Assembly: GCA_038373865.1 (NCBI GenBank)
Contig: JAXGGA010001175.1
Span: 62,501 to 126,500 of the forward strand
Reading direction: 5' to 3'
DNA: 64,000 nucleotides
DNA from: Uloborus plumipes
Lineage: Eukaryota > Arthropoda > Arachnida > Araneae > Uloboridae
The notes below the pieces were generated by a model that searched no databases, was not told the DNA's origin, and saw nothing but the letters and a program-made list of their open reading frames with translations. Below are positions 23,297 through 33,920 of the stretch, one piece after another (the first letter of the stretch is position 1; each line of letters begins with the position of its first letter). The translations under genes and the position numbers were made by a program.

Positions 23297-23713
23297 AACC
23301 ACAACTCTGATTGCCGACTTCATATTAAAACGAATTTCACCGGTCAAAAAGCACCTTTTAAATTTAAATATAATTAATTATTTTTCAAAAGGACATGTTA
23401 AACATAGGACAGGAAAGATGATCCTTACTAGGGAATTTTGCTTATCACAAAAGCAGAAAAAAGATGGAAAATTGATAATACTTTTAAATCCTTTACTAAA
23501 AGCAATCATAATTATTTTAATTGTTAACACATAGAAACTGGCAAGAGATGAACTTTTTAAATCATTGAGTTTTCTTTCTCTTATCATCTAAAATTGGTTT
23601 TAAAGTTTAGGCGTTTGATTTCGCCCTTAAGTCAACAATGTTTAGGCTCTAGAGTGCCACAGACAGATACACATACACGTCAAATTGAAAACCTCTTTCT
23701 TGTTGCGTCGGGG
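23297..23713 (+). repeat. LINE-like repeat 3' portion, copy 1
   Basis: Shares with 51345-52882 an opening GATTGCCGA block, a middle ACTGGCAAnAGA...AAATCATTGAGTTTTCT block, and a closing CCACAGACAGATACACA... GTCGGGGGTT block. The order is kept but the internal distance is shorter here. The ending resembles 3' tails of some arthropod non-LTR elements, which is a recollection rather than a proof. No reverse transcriptase frame is present. Confidence 0.5.
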
Positions 23714-23734
23714 GTTTAAAAAAAGGCTGTTTAG

Positions 23735-24078
23735 TCGAAAGCGCTGTTCACATCACGACCGATCCGGCCGTCCGGACCTGACTTTTTCGCTGCGAAACTG
23801 GTTTTCGGAATCCGTTGTCATGACAGCACGCCGAATTATCGACTTCCGCAACCGTTCTAGAATGCTGGATGTCGTCGGCTGGCTCGACAGCCGTCCGATT
23901 TTTTGGTAGCGACTTCATTGGCTTTCGCCAGGTGCGCGGTCCTAATAGTTAGTGGGGAAATACCGTCACGTGACTTTTGGGCGGAGCTAGGGCGAATGCT
24001 CGAAATTTTTCACCTCCGTCCGTCACGTCCGAAAAACCACTTCGTTCGGACGGAACAGTCGTAATGTGAATAGTCCTG
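23735..24078. mobile_element. hAT-like element, about 344 bp, GC-rich
   Basis: Left end AAGCGCTGTTCACATCACGAC and reverse-complemented right end CAGGACTATTCACATTACGAC pair over about 21 bases. Flanks TTAGTCGA and AAGTCGAA share AGTCGA. The interior is GC-rich with GGCCGTCCGGACC near the left and CCGTCCGAAC near the right. The frame at 23685-23909 crosses the left boundary and is spurious. Confidence 0.5.
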
Positions 24079-24213
24079 AAGTCGAAGAGTCAGATTTCGG
24101 GTAAAGGAGTCGGCCTGCATGACTCTGCCAGGGCAGCGGAGTCAGAACCGAAGTGGAAAGCTTTAAAAATCTCAGAATAGGCCATTTTGCTTCCAACTCC
24201 ACAGCCCTGAATA
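24079..24213. mobile_element. hAT terminal fragment (CAGGGCTGTGGAGT)
   Basis: Reverse-complemented from about 24210 the end reads CAGGGCTGTGGAGTTGGAAG. Inside, GGAGTC-type motifs recur (AAGAGTCAG, GGAGTCGG, CGGAGTCAG). This is the style of hAT ends with AGTCGG iterations. It abuts the preceding element. Confidence 0.4.
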
Positions 24214-25424
24214 AAAGGACTAAAAAACTTCTGAAGCATACAATGTAACAATAATAGTTCTTAATAAATTTAAAAATAATATTGAAACTGTAAAAGCATT
24301 TCTAAAGTTCTTCTGCAGAAAGTATTAATGATTAAAAAAATAAGTAAAATTTCTTATTGTTAAGCAAGAAATTAAATTTTGAGCGAAATATGTCTTTTTT
24401 AGGAAAACAAAAGAAAAGGTTAGGAATGTTTTCATAGAATTGTTTCTAGAAACAAAATATAATTGAATTACAGTTGAATTTTTTAGCTTTGAAATTAATA
24501 AGACAACTTTGAATATTATTTCTTTGGGGTGACAAATGAGGAATTCTTTGTAAAACAATTCTTTTTTAATCAATTAAGTGGCAACATCTTTTATCAAGTA
24601 AAAAAAGCTTAGATTCATTTTAACGCTAAAAACTATTTTTGATACGCGTTTCAAAACAATGAAATAAAACAAATTTATTGAAAGTAACTGTTGAAATTAA
24701 CTTATTTTCGTTTCTTTTACATACTTTTTTCTCTCCAGCTTTCGAAAAATCACAATTGCGATAAATAAATAAAAGTTTTTCATATTTCTTCTAATGACTG
24801 TTTTTCGGAAGAGAAAAATTATCATGTCTAAATTAATTAATACGAAAATTCCGGGCTTTTTTCCTTCCGCGTTACACAATAATTGGAACATTTTTGAAGA
24901 TGTAGTTACTCCACGAAATTGTCACACTCACATTTTAATCAAAACCGTGCTTTTGAAGTAGAAGATTGTAATTAATGTTGAACGAAAATGTTGCATTCGA
25001 AAATGAGAAAAATATTTATTTTCAGTTTTCTTTCTTTTTAAACGTGTTTCTGCCCGTTACGTCTTATTAAATAAATGTTATTATTTTTAGTCGTTCGATG
25101 GTTTTTTCCCCCTGGTGTTTTTTTTTTTTTTTTTAATTTTTCTCTTGATTTCGGCAATCAATTCAGTTTTAATAAATTATTTACGATTTGTGGTTTATTT
25201 TTCAATCATGTGTTCTTATTTAAGGGATAATTATTTTAAGAACTCATATAATTTAATTCTATTGCCTAAGTGTTATTTAAATTATGGCATATAATACAAG
25301 CGTCCAGTTATTTCGTCTGCTAGACATTATTGTTTCTTAACACTTCTACTACATTTTTTTTGTCCATAAACTCTATTAACAAAAGTTTGCTTCTTGTAGT
25401 ATGGCAGATCATTTTGGCTTCAGA
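24214..25424. other. AT-rich non-coding, no gene seen
   Basis: No gene or repeat boundary recognised; contains a T run at 25119-25134. Minus-strand frames at 24325-24573 and 24697-24891 are AT-rich and show no domain. Confidence 0.45.
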
Positions 25425-25780
25425 GAGTTTAGCAAAATGTTTCACAAGATTGTAAGTTGTTTGGTAAACTGGTTTGAAAATTTTCCTTTCAATCCGAGTA
25501 CACTTAACAGCACAGTGATGAGAATACCATTCCAAACGAATGCTTTCAGCGGCGTGTTATAGGGTGAAAAGGGGAGAAACGTTCACAGATCCAAATGCCT
25601 ACGTAAATTTAGCAAATATTTCGTCAGATTGTAATTTGGTAGACTGGTGTGGAAATCTTTTTTAATCTGAATACATATTACAGTACAGTGATGAAAAAAT
25701 GCAGTGCCAAACAAATGCTTCAGTGGTGTGTTACAGGATGAAAAGGGGAGAGACGCCAACAGATTCTAATGCCTAAGTTT
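25425..25780 (+). repeat. Tandem repeat, about 178 bp, two units
   Basis: Units starting near 25427 and 25605 share TTTAGCAAA, CAGATTGTAA, ACAGTGATGA, ACAAATGCTT, GGTGTGTTA-AGG and GATGAAAAGGGGAGAGACG blocks in the same order, at about 80% identity by eye. The frame at 25320-25535 lies in the first unit and is not conserved in the second. Confidence 0.7.
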
Positions 25781-25964
25781 TTGAAAACAAAAAGGTGTTG
25801 AGATTGCAAAGGTGAAAGCTTGTTTGAGTAAAAACGAAAATGTGAGTTCATCTAATTAGTACTGTGAGTAAAATGTGATGAGTTTGGAACTTGAATGGCG
25901 ATCACATAAAAGTCGCCGTCGCATGACGTTGCAAGTTATCACTGAACAGTCATTTACAGGTTTA

Positions 25965-26177
25965 CAGTAAAAATGAATAATTGTAAAAATTTCTAATTTT
26001 ACAATACTAAACTGAAAAATAACGAATTTTACAGTACTTAACTGCAAAATTGCTAATTTACAGCAATAAATTAAAATTGCTAGTTTTGCAGTTTATTACT
26101 GTGCATTTTACAGTTTTAAATTGGAACCTCGACTGCCAGTATTAGACTATAAAAACAACTGCTCATTTTTGGCAGTG
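25965..26177 (-). mobile_element. Family C MITE, reverse copy
   Basis: Reverse-complemented, the right end reads CACTGCCAAAAATGAGCAG, then GTTGTTTTTATAGTCTAATA, matching 28067 and 33140. The left end CAGTAAAAATGAATAATTG lies after a TA (25963-25964). The interior carries CTAATTTTACA-type iterations. Non-coding. Confidence 0.65.
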
Positions 26178-27433
26178 TGGAAGCGACTTCCGAATGCTAG
26201 TTCACAGCAAAGACGCAAAGTACTGTTGCAGTGCGACGGCGGCGTTTTTACAGCATCACTGCTTTAACGGCGACGCTTTAACGTCACATTTTAACGGCGG
26301 CTGATTACAAATAAATTGTTTTAGTGAAGCCACAGGAAATATGTCCCAACAATGTCAAAAGCTACTCCTGTGAGGCGTTTTAAATTTGTCCTTTCGCGAC
26401 TTGTGACCATTGACCACAGTAACTCAACTTTGTGATTTTGACCGCCGTGACGTCAATCTAACTGTTATGTGAAGTGTTGCGCTATCAAAATTGACGCCCC
26501 CCCCCCTTCCCCGACAATATCACTACCATGAGTACTACAATTCAACTTGCTCTTCTATAAATTCTTCTTTTTAAATCAAAACATTTCTATTCGGCTTCCG
26601 CTACACGATTCCCTTTTGGTTTTTATCTCGTTGCTACAAAGTAGTATCAGACGTAATTTGTCCGTTGGAGAAGGAGAGAGAGAGAGCTGACCTTCCGTTT
26701 TTGGAGGTTTTTGCCACCGGTCATTTGTTGCAAATCGTGCCCGTAAAGCTCATAGTATCAAGAGAAGTCATGACTCTCGTAGGATTGCATAAATGTCACC
26801 CTTGGAACAGGAGAAGTCATGATTTGCTGCAAAACGTGCAGTACCATTTTTGTGGAATTCTTGTCATTTTCTTTTACGTTTTGGAATTCCGAAACTGAGA
26901 TGGTTAGAATGTAGATTAGTTTGAAATGATATGCTCTATTTTGGCACTTGATTGAGGCTGATAAAAAGAGCTTACGAAATTATGCTTTTCTTTTTGAATA
27001 TAATTGGAAAAATATTGCTTGGTGCCTTTCAGCACATCATTTCTTAAAAAATGGTTTTAAATATTTACTTAGAACGTAGATAACACATTTTTGAACAAAT
27101 TCTATCAAAGTCGGACAAATGTTTTTACGGAAAAAATTAAAAATGTAAGCCGTGAACTGACCTCCAAGCTGTAATAAAAAACGTGATTTTGTCTGTTTTT
27201 AATATGACAGCAGTTTTTTTTCATGTCCTTTCCCTGGCTGAATGTAATTGTTTTTCATGCGTAGAAAAAAAGAGCCTCTATGTCACATTTTTTTAAAAAA
27301 CTATTCTCCCTCTCTAAAGAACACATGAGTAAACGAATAAATAAAATTTTCATTTTACATTTCCGCTTTTAAATCATACTCTAAAAATTTAATTTGGCAA
27401 TATGCAACTTTTTATTTATTAAATCGTAAAAAG
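26178..27433. other. Non-coding; 26640-26900 unique and GC-balanced
   Basis: No gene recognised. 26640-26900 is non-repetitive with an open frame at 26665-26898 that lacks any domain; AGAAGTCATGA occurs twice within it. It might be a conserved element. A poly-C run lies at 26498-26506. The rest is AT-rich. Confidence 0.35.
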
Positions 27434-27460
27434 TAGGGGAATTCGGGGCAAACTGAAGTT
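27434..27460 (+). mobile_element. Pogo-like terminal fragment
   Basis: GTAGGGGAATTCGGGGCAAA closely resembles the terminus of the 2.3 kb pogo-like element at 47183 (GTAGGGGAGACCGGGGCAGG). No matching right end is visible before the MITE at 27526. Confidence 0.35.
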
Positions 27461-27525
27461 TTGAAAGATATACTCTGTTTTAGCGCCACTTACCTGATAA
27501 TATTTTTACTAGCAACACACACTTA

Positions 27526-27835
27526 CTACCTGATTTTCTTAGGGAAAACCTTCCGCTTATTTACGCATGCATCAGGTCTTCTCTGACCTTACCAAAATAG
27601 GGGTGATAATTAAGATAACAATAAGGGGAAGAAAAATAAGAAGCATTTTGAGTCATATCAAACAACGTGGAAGGATGCTAATTTCAAATACATAGTTTAG
27701 TTGAATGTGTCAAAAGGATAGAAAAGGCAAGTTTTGCATTGAAAACTTCGGAAAGTTACCACCGACAGCCTATCACCCCTTTTTTAAGTGGAATGGTCTC
27801 CGAGGGTTAGGCGCGGTTTTCAAAGACGAACAGTA
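27526..27835 (+). mobile_element. Family B MITE, copy 2
   Basis: Forward copy running from TACCTGATTTTCTTAGG to AAAGACGAACAGTA. It lacks three terminal bases at the left relative to other copies. Interior blocks ATCAAACAACGTGGAA and TGTGTCAAAAGGATAG match the family. Non-coding. Confidence 0.72.
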
Positions 27836-28066
27836 GCAACACATGTAGTATTTTCCAGCCGGGAAAGATATCTCTTAGGATCAAAGCATATGATGATCAT
27901 TTGCTCATCAAATTGATACTCATATTGTAATATTAACAAAAAATATTTTTGGACGATTCCACGGTAACAGACGAGTCAGTTTTTCACAAAATAACTTACA
28001 AATACAAAAAATATGTTAAATTCTTGTTTTATTTCACTTATTTACTGAAGAACATGGTCTTTGCTA

Positions 28067-28250
28067 CACTGCGAAAAATGAACTGTTGTTTTTACAATAC
28101 AATACTGGCAGCCGAAGTTACAATTTAAAACTAAAATGCACAGTAATAAACTGTAAAACCAGCAATTTTATAATTTCTTATTGTAAAGTTCGAAATTTGA
28201 CAGTTTATTGCCGTAAAATTTAGCTGTATTATACTGTAAAAACAACAGTG
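28067..28250 (+). mobile_element. Family C MITE
   Basis: A 184 bp copy flanked by TA (28065-28066, 28251-28252). It opens CACTGCGAAAAATGAACTG and ends with CTGTAAAAACAACAGTG, the right end lacking the outer AAAAAATGA block. Internal CAGTAATAAACTGTAAAA is palindromic. Non-coding. Confidence 0.7.
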
Positions 28251-29386
28251 TAATACCTAATAGAGGAACTAAAGGCAAACGCAAATCCATGCTTAACTCA
28301 ATTTGTGACTTGGTGAAAACTTTTAACTTCTACCACTATCATCATCTCCCGGCTACTTATTGTTGTCAAAAAAAAAAAAAAAAATCATGCTGCAAAGAAA
28401 TTATCACTAAGTATCAAACTAAATTGAGATCTACTAGCAGACGTTAAATTGCAACCATTCATATTCCATTTAAAGAATAATAGCATCGATTCACAAATAT
28501 GTTTTAGAACAAACACCACTGTTTAGCAATAAATAAAATTTATAACTTCAGCGTGATTTTTCTTCTCGTAGTACTAGATTTTTTTAATGATAGAAAAATA
28601 AGTTATTCAATGGCTCTTTCAAAAATACCGGAATTCTTAAGTTGCGGTTTCAATACACCGTTCACAGTTCAATTTGTCCACTCACGAGTCCAAAATATTG
28701 AAAGATAGCAGAGAAATTATTGCCCATAATTCTTTACGAACATGGCTGATACCTACTATCAGTTTCGAATCGAAATATCGTGATCTTCCAATTACAAATC
28801 ATACACGCTTCGGCATATGTGTATAGGGCTGTCTCTGCACACAGCTAAAGGACTTCGTGTTTTTCTACTCTTGATAACAGCTGAAATATTTATTAAATAA
28901 ATCACAGAGGAAGGAATAGTATTTGCTCTTCATATAGCAATTTTTCTAATCTTTAAATTTCCAAAAGAATCTTCAGCTTAAGTGATAAACTTCTATCTAT
29001 GTGAAACAGTGTTTTAGCTTTTTTATGTTGATAATATCAAACTATAAATTATTTTTATCTTAAGTAAAACATAGCAAAAACTAAGAATAATAAAATCAGT
29101 TGAAAGTTTTATTGTTTCTTTTGGTAAATGCTTAATTTGAATCTTAAACTGGGCTATCAAAAAATAAAATTATTTTCACAATTATGCAAAAAAAAAAAAA
29201 AAAGTAAATAAATAAAAAATCAACAAACGAAAGTATTTGTAGCATTTTAAATGCATTTGTCAGTGGTTGCTATTGTTGTTGCCGTTTAAAAAATGAGTAA
29301 GCGTCATACGAGTAAAATATCATAAACGTATTGGTTGTAAGAAAAAAGAAGAGCCAAAAATAAACCGTTCCATACCTTACTAAAAT
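28251..29386. other. AT-rich non-coding, no gene seen
   Basis: Contains poly-A runs near 28369 and 29188. No gene, RNA or repeat boundary recognised. Confidence 0.45.
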
Positions 29387-29517
29387 TAGTCCGTGGAGTT
29401 AGTGCAAACATATTTCACTTCCGGATACCAGTCTGAAATTTTATGTGGGGCTTAAATTCACATAGGAGGGCAAAAAAACACCGGGAGACACTTGATCGGA
29501 GGTCAAGGTCATTCCGT

Positions 29518-31401
29518 GATGACGTCATCAAAATGGCCGCTTTTACAGGTAAATACGTTCGTTTAACTGCTTAAAACTCAATCATAGATTGAAATATTGC
29601 AAAACTCAAATATATCATCTGAAAGCTCTTTAAAAGAGCTATTTAGAAAGATTTAATTTTTCTTTCTGAGGTCAAGTTCTCACCTGTAATGATGTCATCA
29701 AAATGGCCGCTTTTACAGGTAAATACGTTTGTTTAACTCCCCCTAAAACTCCATCATAGATTCAAACATTGCAAAACTCAAATATATCATCTAAAAGCTC
29801 TTTAAAAGAGCTATATAAAAAGATTAAATTTTTCTTTCTAAGGTCAAGGACCCACCTGTGATGACGTCATCAAAATGGCCGCTTTTACGGGTAACTACGT
29901 TTGTTTAACTCCTCCTAAAACTCTATCATAGATTCAAATATTGCAAAACTCAAATATATCATCTGAAAGCTCTTTAAAAGAGCTATTTAGAAAAAATTAA
30001 TTTTTCTTTCTGAAGTCAAGGGCCCACCTGTAATGACGTCATCAAAATGGCCAATTTTACAGGTAAATACGTTTGTTTAACTCCCCCTAAAATTCCATCA
30101 TATATTTATATATTTCAAAACTCGACTATATCATCTGAAAGCGATTTAAAGGATCTATTTATAAAGATATAATTTTTCTCTCTGAGGTCAAGGGTTCACC
30201 TGTGATGACGTCATCAAAATGGCCGCTTTTGCAGGTAAATACGTTCGTTTAATTGCTTAAACTCCATCATAGATTAAAATATTGCAAAACTCAAAGGTAT
30301 CATCTGAAAGCTCCTTAAAATAGCTTTTTAGAAATATTTAATTTTTCTTTCTGAGGTCAAGGGCCCACCTGTAATGACGTCATCAAAATGGCCGCTTTTA
30401 AAGGTTAATACGTTTGTTTAACTCCCCCTAAAATTCCATCATATATTTAAATATTTCAAAACTCAACTATATCATCTGAAAGCGCTTTAAAAGATCTATT
30501 TATAAAGATATAATTTTTCTTTCTGAGGTCAAGGGTTCACCTGTGATGACGTCATCAAAATGGCCGCTTTTGCAGGTAAATACGTTCGTTTAACTGCTTA
30601 AAACTCCATCATAGATTCAAATATTGCAAAACTCAAATACATCATCTGAAAGCTCTTTAAAAGAGCTATTTAGAAAGACTTATTTTTTCTTTCTAAGGTC
30701 AAGGGCCCACCTGTGATGACGTCATCAAAATAGCCGCTTTTACAGGTAAATACGTTTGTTTAACTCCCCCTAAAACTCCATCATAGATTCAACTATTACA
30801 AAGCTCAAACATATCATCTGAAAGCTCTTTAAAAGAGCTATCTAGAAAAATTTAATTTTTCTTTCTAAGGTCAAGGGCCCACCTGTGATGACGTCATCAA
30901 AATAGCCGCTTTTACAGGTAAATACGTTTGTTTAACTCCCCCTAAAACTCCATCATAGATTCAACTATTACAAAGCTCAAACATATCATCTGAAAGCTCT
31001 TTAAAAGAGCTATTTAGAAAGATTTAATTTTTCTTTCTAAGGTCAAGGGCCCACCTGTGATGACGTCATCAAAATGGCCGCTTTTACAGGAAAATACGTT
31101 TGTTTAACTCCCCCTAAAACTCCATCATAGATTCAACTATTGCAAAACTCAACTATATCATCTAAAAGCTCTTTAAAAGAGCTATCTAGAAAGATTTAAT
31201 TTTTCTTTCTAATATCAAGGGCCCACCTGTAATGACGTCATCAAAATGGCCGCTTTTACAGGTAAATACGTTTGTTTAACTCCCCCTAAAACTCCATCAT
31301 AGATTCAAATGTTGCAAAACTCAAATATATCATCTGAAAGCTCTTTAAAAGAGCTATTTAGAAAAATTTAATTTTTCTTTCTGAGGTCAAGGTCCCACCT
31401 G
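29518..31401 (+). repeat. Left-arm array, 11 units of about 171 bp
   Basis: Core starts are at about 29518, 29689, 29860, 30033, 30205, 30374, 30545, 30716, 30887, 31058, 31229 and 31402. The units starting at 30716 and 30887 are almost identical and share AATAGCCGC, suggesting a recent local duplication. The units at 30205 and 30545 share TTTTGCAGG and a TTCGTTTAA variant, suggesting an older two-unit duplication. Confidence 0.85.
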
Positions 31402-31440
31402 TAATGACGTCATCAAAATGGCCTCAAATGACGTCATCAC

Positions 31441-32110
31441 AGGTGGGCCCTTGACCTTAGAAATAAAAATTAAATCTTTCTAGATAGCTCTTTTAAAGAG
31501 CTTTTAGATGATATATTTGAGTTTTGTAATATTTGAATCTATGATGGAGTTTTAGGGGGAGTTAAACATACGTATTTACCTGTAAAAGCGGCCATTTTGA
31601 TGACGTCAGTACAGGTGGGACCTTGACCTCAGAAAGAAAAATTAAATCTTTCTAAATAGCTCTTTTAAAGAGCTTTCAGATGATATATTTGAGTTTTGCA
31701 ATATTTGAATCTATGATGGAGTTTTAAGCAGTTAAACGAACGTATTTACTTGTAAAAGCGGCCATTTTGATGACGTCATCACAGGTGAGCCCTTGACCTC
31801 AGAAAGAAAAATTAAATCTTTCTAAATAGATCTTTTAAAGCGCTTTCAGATGATATAGTTGAGTTTTGAAATATTTAAATCTATTATGGAGTTTTAGGGG
31901 GAGTTAAACAAACGTATTTACCTTTAAAAGTGGCCATTTTGATGACGTCATTACAGGTGGGCCCTTGACCTCAGAAAGAAAAATTAAATATTTCTAAATA
32001 GCTATTTTAAAGAGCTTTCAGATGATACCTTTGAGTTTTGCAATATTTTAATCTATGATGGAGTTTAAGCAATTAAGCGAACGTATTTACCTGTAAAAGC
32101 GGCCATCTTG
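31441..32110 (-). repeat. Right-arm array, 4 inverted units
   Basis: Inverted units end with GATGACGTCA cores near 31597, 31771, 31943 and 32112. Their sequence variants (GTCAGTACAGG first, CAGGTGAGCC second, CATTACAGG third, TCACGGGA last) recur in the same order in the right arm of the element at 56759, so this arm has been stable since the two copies separated. Confidence 0.85.
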
Positions 32111-32261
32111 ATGACGTCATCACGGGAGTTCATGACCCCTGATCAAGTGTCTCCCGGCGGTTTTTTGTTCTTATATATGTACATAAGCTCTGTACCAAAT
32201 TTCAAACTGGTATCCGGAAGTGAAATATTTAGGCTGTTTTTGTCGCTAACTCCACAGACTA

Positions 32262-32664
32262 AATAACTTGACAAATGTAAAACGGGAAAAGAAAAAAAAA
32301 AAAAAAAACCACTCCGAGCGAAAAATGTCTTCATGCTTATCAAAATTAGAGCAAGTGTAAAAACTACAAAGTGTTACAAGGCCGGTATACAAATGATAAA
32401 AGTGATATCTTCAGATACTTTTGCAACATGTCGCCAGATAAAACCAAAACTAATGAAAATGATGCAAGGCAGGAAAAACAACAACTATTTACAAGATTTG
32501 TAACAATATGTATTTTTGATGAATCAAATTTTCTCGACCTACTTTTGTTGCGTTGTAAAATGAACCCCGAATTATCCGGAATGCCCGATAATTCTTATTT
32601 CTGGCAAGCTGATCAGCCTCACTTATTTCCGGCATGCTTTTGATGCTCGGAATGCGGTATCTAT
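32262..32664. other. Non-coding spacer
   Basis: No gene seen between the foldback element and the next family B MITE. A poly-A run lies near 32292-32308. The frame at 32371-32643 shows no domain. Confidence 0.4.
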
Positions 32665-32666
32665 TA

Positions 32667-32977
32667 TCTGTCTGATTTTCTTAGGTAAAACCTTCCGCGT
32701 ATTGACGCATGCGTCAAGTCTTCTATGATCTTACTGAAATAGGGGTGACAGGTAAGATAACAGTAAGGGGAAGCATAATAGGGAGCATATTGAGCCATAT
32801 CAAACAACGTAGAACAGTGCTAATTTTAAACATATAGTTTCGTTAAATATGTCAAAAGGATAGCAAAAACATAAGTTTCAAATAGAAAACTTCTGAAAGT
32901 TCCCACTCACAACCCATCACCCATTTTTTAAGCGGAATGGTTCGCGAGTACATGGCGCGGTTTTCAAGAACGGACAG
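32667..32977 (+). mobile_element. Family B MITE, copy 3
   Basis: Forward copy opening CTGTCTGATTTTCTTAGG and closing AACGGACAG, followed by TA. Interior blocks ATCAAACAACGTAGAA, GTCAAAAGGATAGC and GTTCCCACTCACAACCC match the family. Confidence 0.72.
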
Positions 32978-33139
32978 TATCTGTATGAGCAGAGTATCTC
33001 TAAGATTAATAGGAATCACTATAGTAATAAAATTCAATTTTCAAGTATAAAAACAAACAACAATCCTAACCATCCTCAAGCCGCAAATAAAAGACTCATT
33101 CAAAAACAATAAATTGCCACTTTGCAACTCAAATTCATA

Positions 33140-33513
33140 CACTGCAAAATATGAACTGTTGTTTTTACAGTATAATACTAGCGGCCGAGGTTCCAACTTA
33201 AAACTGCAAAATGCACAGTAATAAACTGTAAAACTAGCAATTTTAGTTTCTTACTGTAAAGTTAGCAATTTTAGTTTATTGCAGTAAAATTTAACTGTAT
33301 TATACTGTAAAAACAACAGTATAATATTGGCAGCAGAGGTTTCAGTTTAAAACCGTTAAATACACTGTAATAAACTCTAAAGTTAGCAAGTTTACAGGCT
33401 AGTACTGTAAAGTCAGCAATTTTACGTTTCCTTACTGTAAAATTAGCAATTTTTACAGTCACTATAAAATTTGCTGTATTGTACTGTAAAAACAACATTC
33501 ATTTTTTACGGTG
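33140..33513 (+). mobile_element. Family C MITE, head-to-tail dimer
   Basis: TA-flanked (33138-33139, 33514-33515), 374 bp. Left end CACTGCAAAATATGAACTG; reverse-complemented right end CACCGTAAAAAATGAATG. In the middle, near 33300, CTGTAAAAACAACAGTATAA forms a joint where one unit ends and a second begins with TAATATTGGCAGCAGAGG, the counterpart of TAATACTAGCGGCCGAGG at 33171. The joint keeps one shared terminus. Non-coding. Confidence 0.7.
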
Positions 33514-33539
33514 TAGTTATCTATCTCATACAAGCAACA

Positions 33540-33920
33540 CATCAACCAAGTAAGTCATGAACTATCATCGAATATTTCACAAAACGAAGGTGTTCTACGG
33601 TGGGTGGAGCACCCTCGATGCATTCCCGTAAATTTCTTCCAAGTGCCATAACCACTCGTAACCAGGATCCGCGAGGAATCATCACTATTAATAACTATAA
33701 TTAGCTCGAAACAGCTCATAATATAAATATTCCCGGGAGCATTCCGACATGGCGGGGGGTAGAGAGGGGTCATTCGGGACACAGTGTTAAGTAGGAGTCC
33801 ATAAACATGCCGGGGAAGCTGTAAAAGCCCTCTGCAATGTTAATTCAGAGTAGTCTCTGGTCTTACGGAGAGGTCGTCTCGTATGTCTTGTCCCGAAATG
33901 GGGTTTTCCGAAATTTCAAA
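33540..33920. other. Unique GC-balanced block, candidate conserved element
   Basis: Clearly less AT-rich than its surroundings, non-repetitive, with no coding domain (the minus frame at 33555-33782 is featureless). It contains GGAATCATC, TAATTAGCTC and GACATGGCGGGG. It may be a conserved non-coding element or a promoter-proximal fragment. Confidence 0.35.

Larger units (their letters stand above)
29389..32259. mobile_element. Foldback element of tandem 171 bp units, copy 1
   Basis: A 2.87 kb element with TA at 29387-29388 and 32260-32261. Outer inverted repeats read GTCCGTGGAGTTAGTG and, reverse-complemented, GTCTGTGGAGTTAGCG, then both share ATATTTCACTTCCGGATACC and a GGGAGACACTTGATC block. 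Inside, the left arm carries 11 head-to-tail units of about 171 bp (29518-31400). A pivot at 31402-31440 then turns the array around, and four inverted units follow (31441-32110). Each unit holds GATGACGTCATC, AAAATGGCCGCTTTTACAGG, CGTTTGTTTAACTCCCCC and a CTCTTTAAAAGAGCT palindrome. No transposase is encoded. The architecture matches foldback DNA transposons with long composite inverted repeats; the family itself I do not recognise. Confidence 0.85.

Noticed and set aside
29518..32110. CRISPR-like array or alpha-satellite (171 bp period)
   Set aside because: Units are long and adjacent with no spacers, and they invert at a pivot inside a bounded element. The 171 bp length is coincidence.
32143..32343. 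Shared frame with 58069-58332 as a conserved protein
   Set aside because: Both frames are the right end of the foldback element; similarity comes from copying of the element, and the frames run into unrelated flanks.
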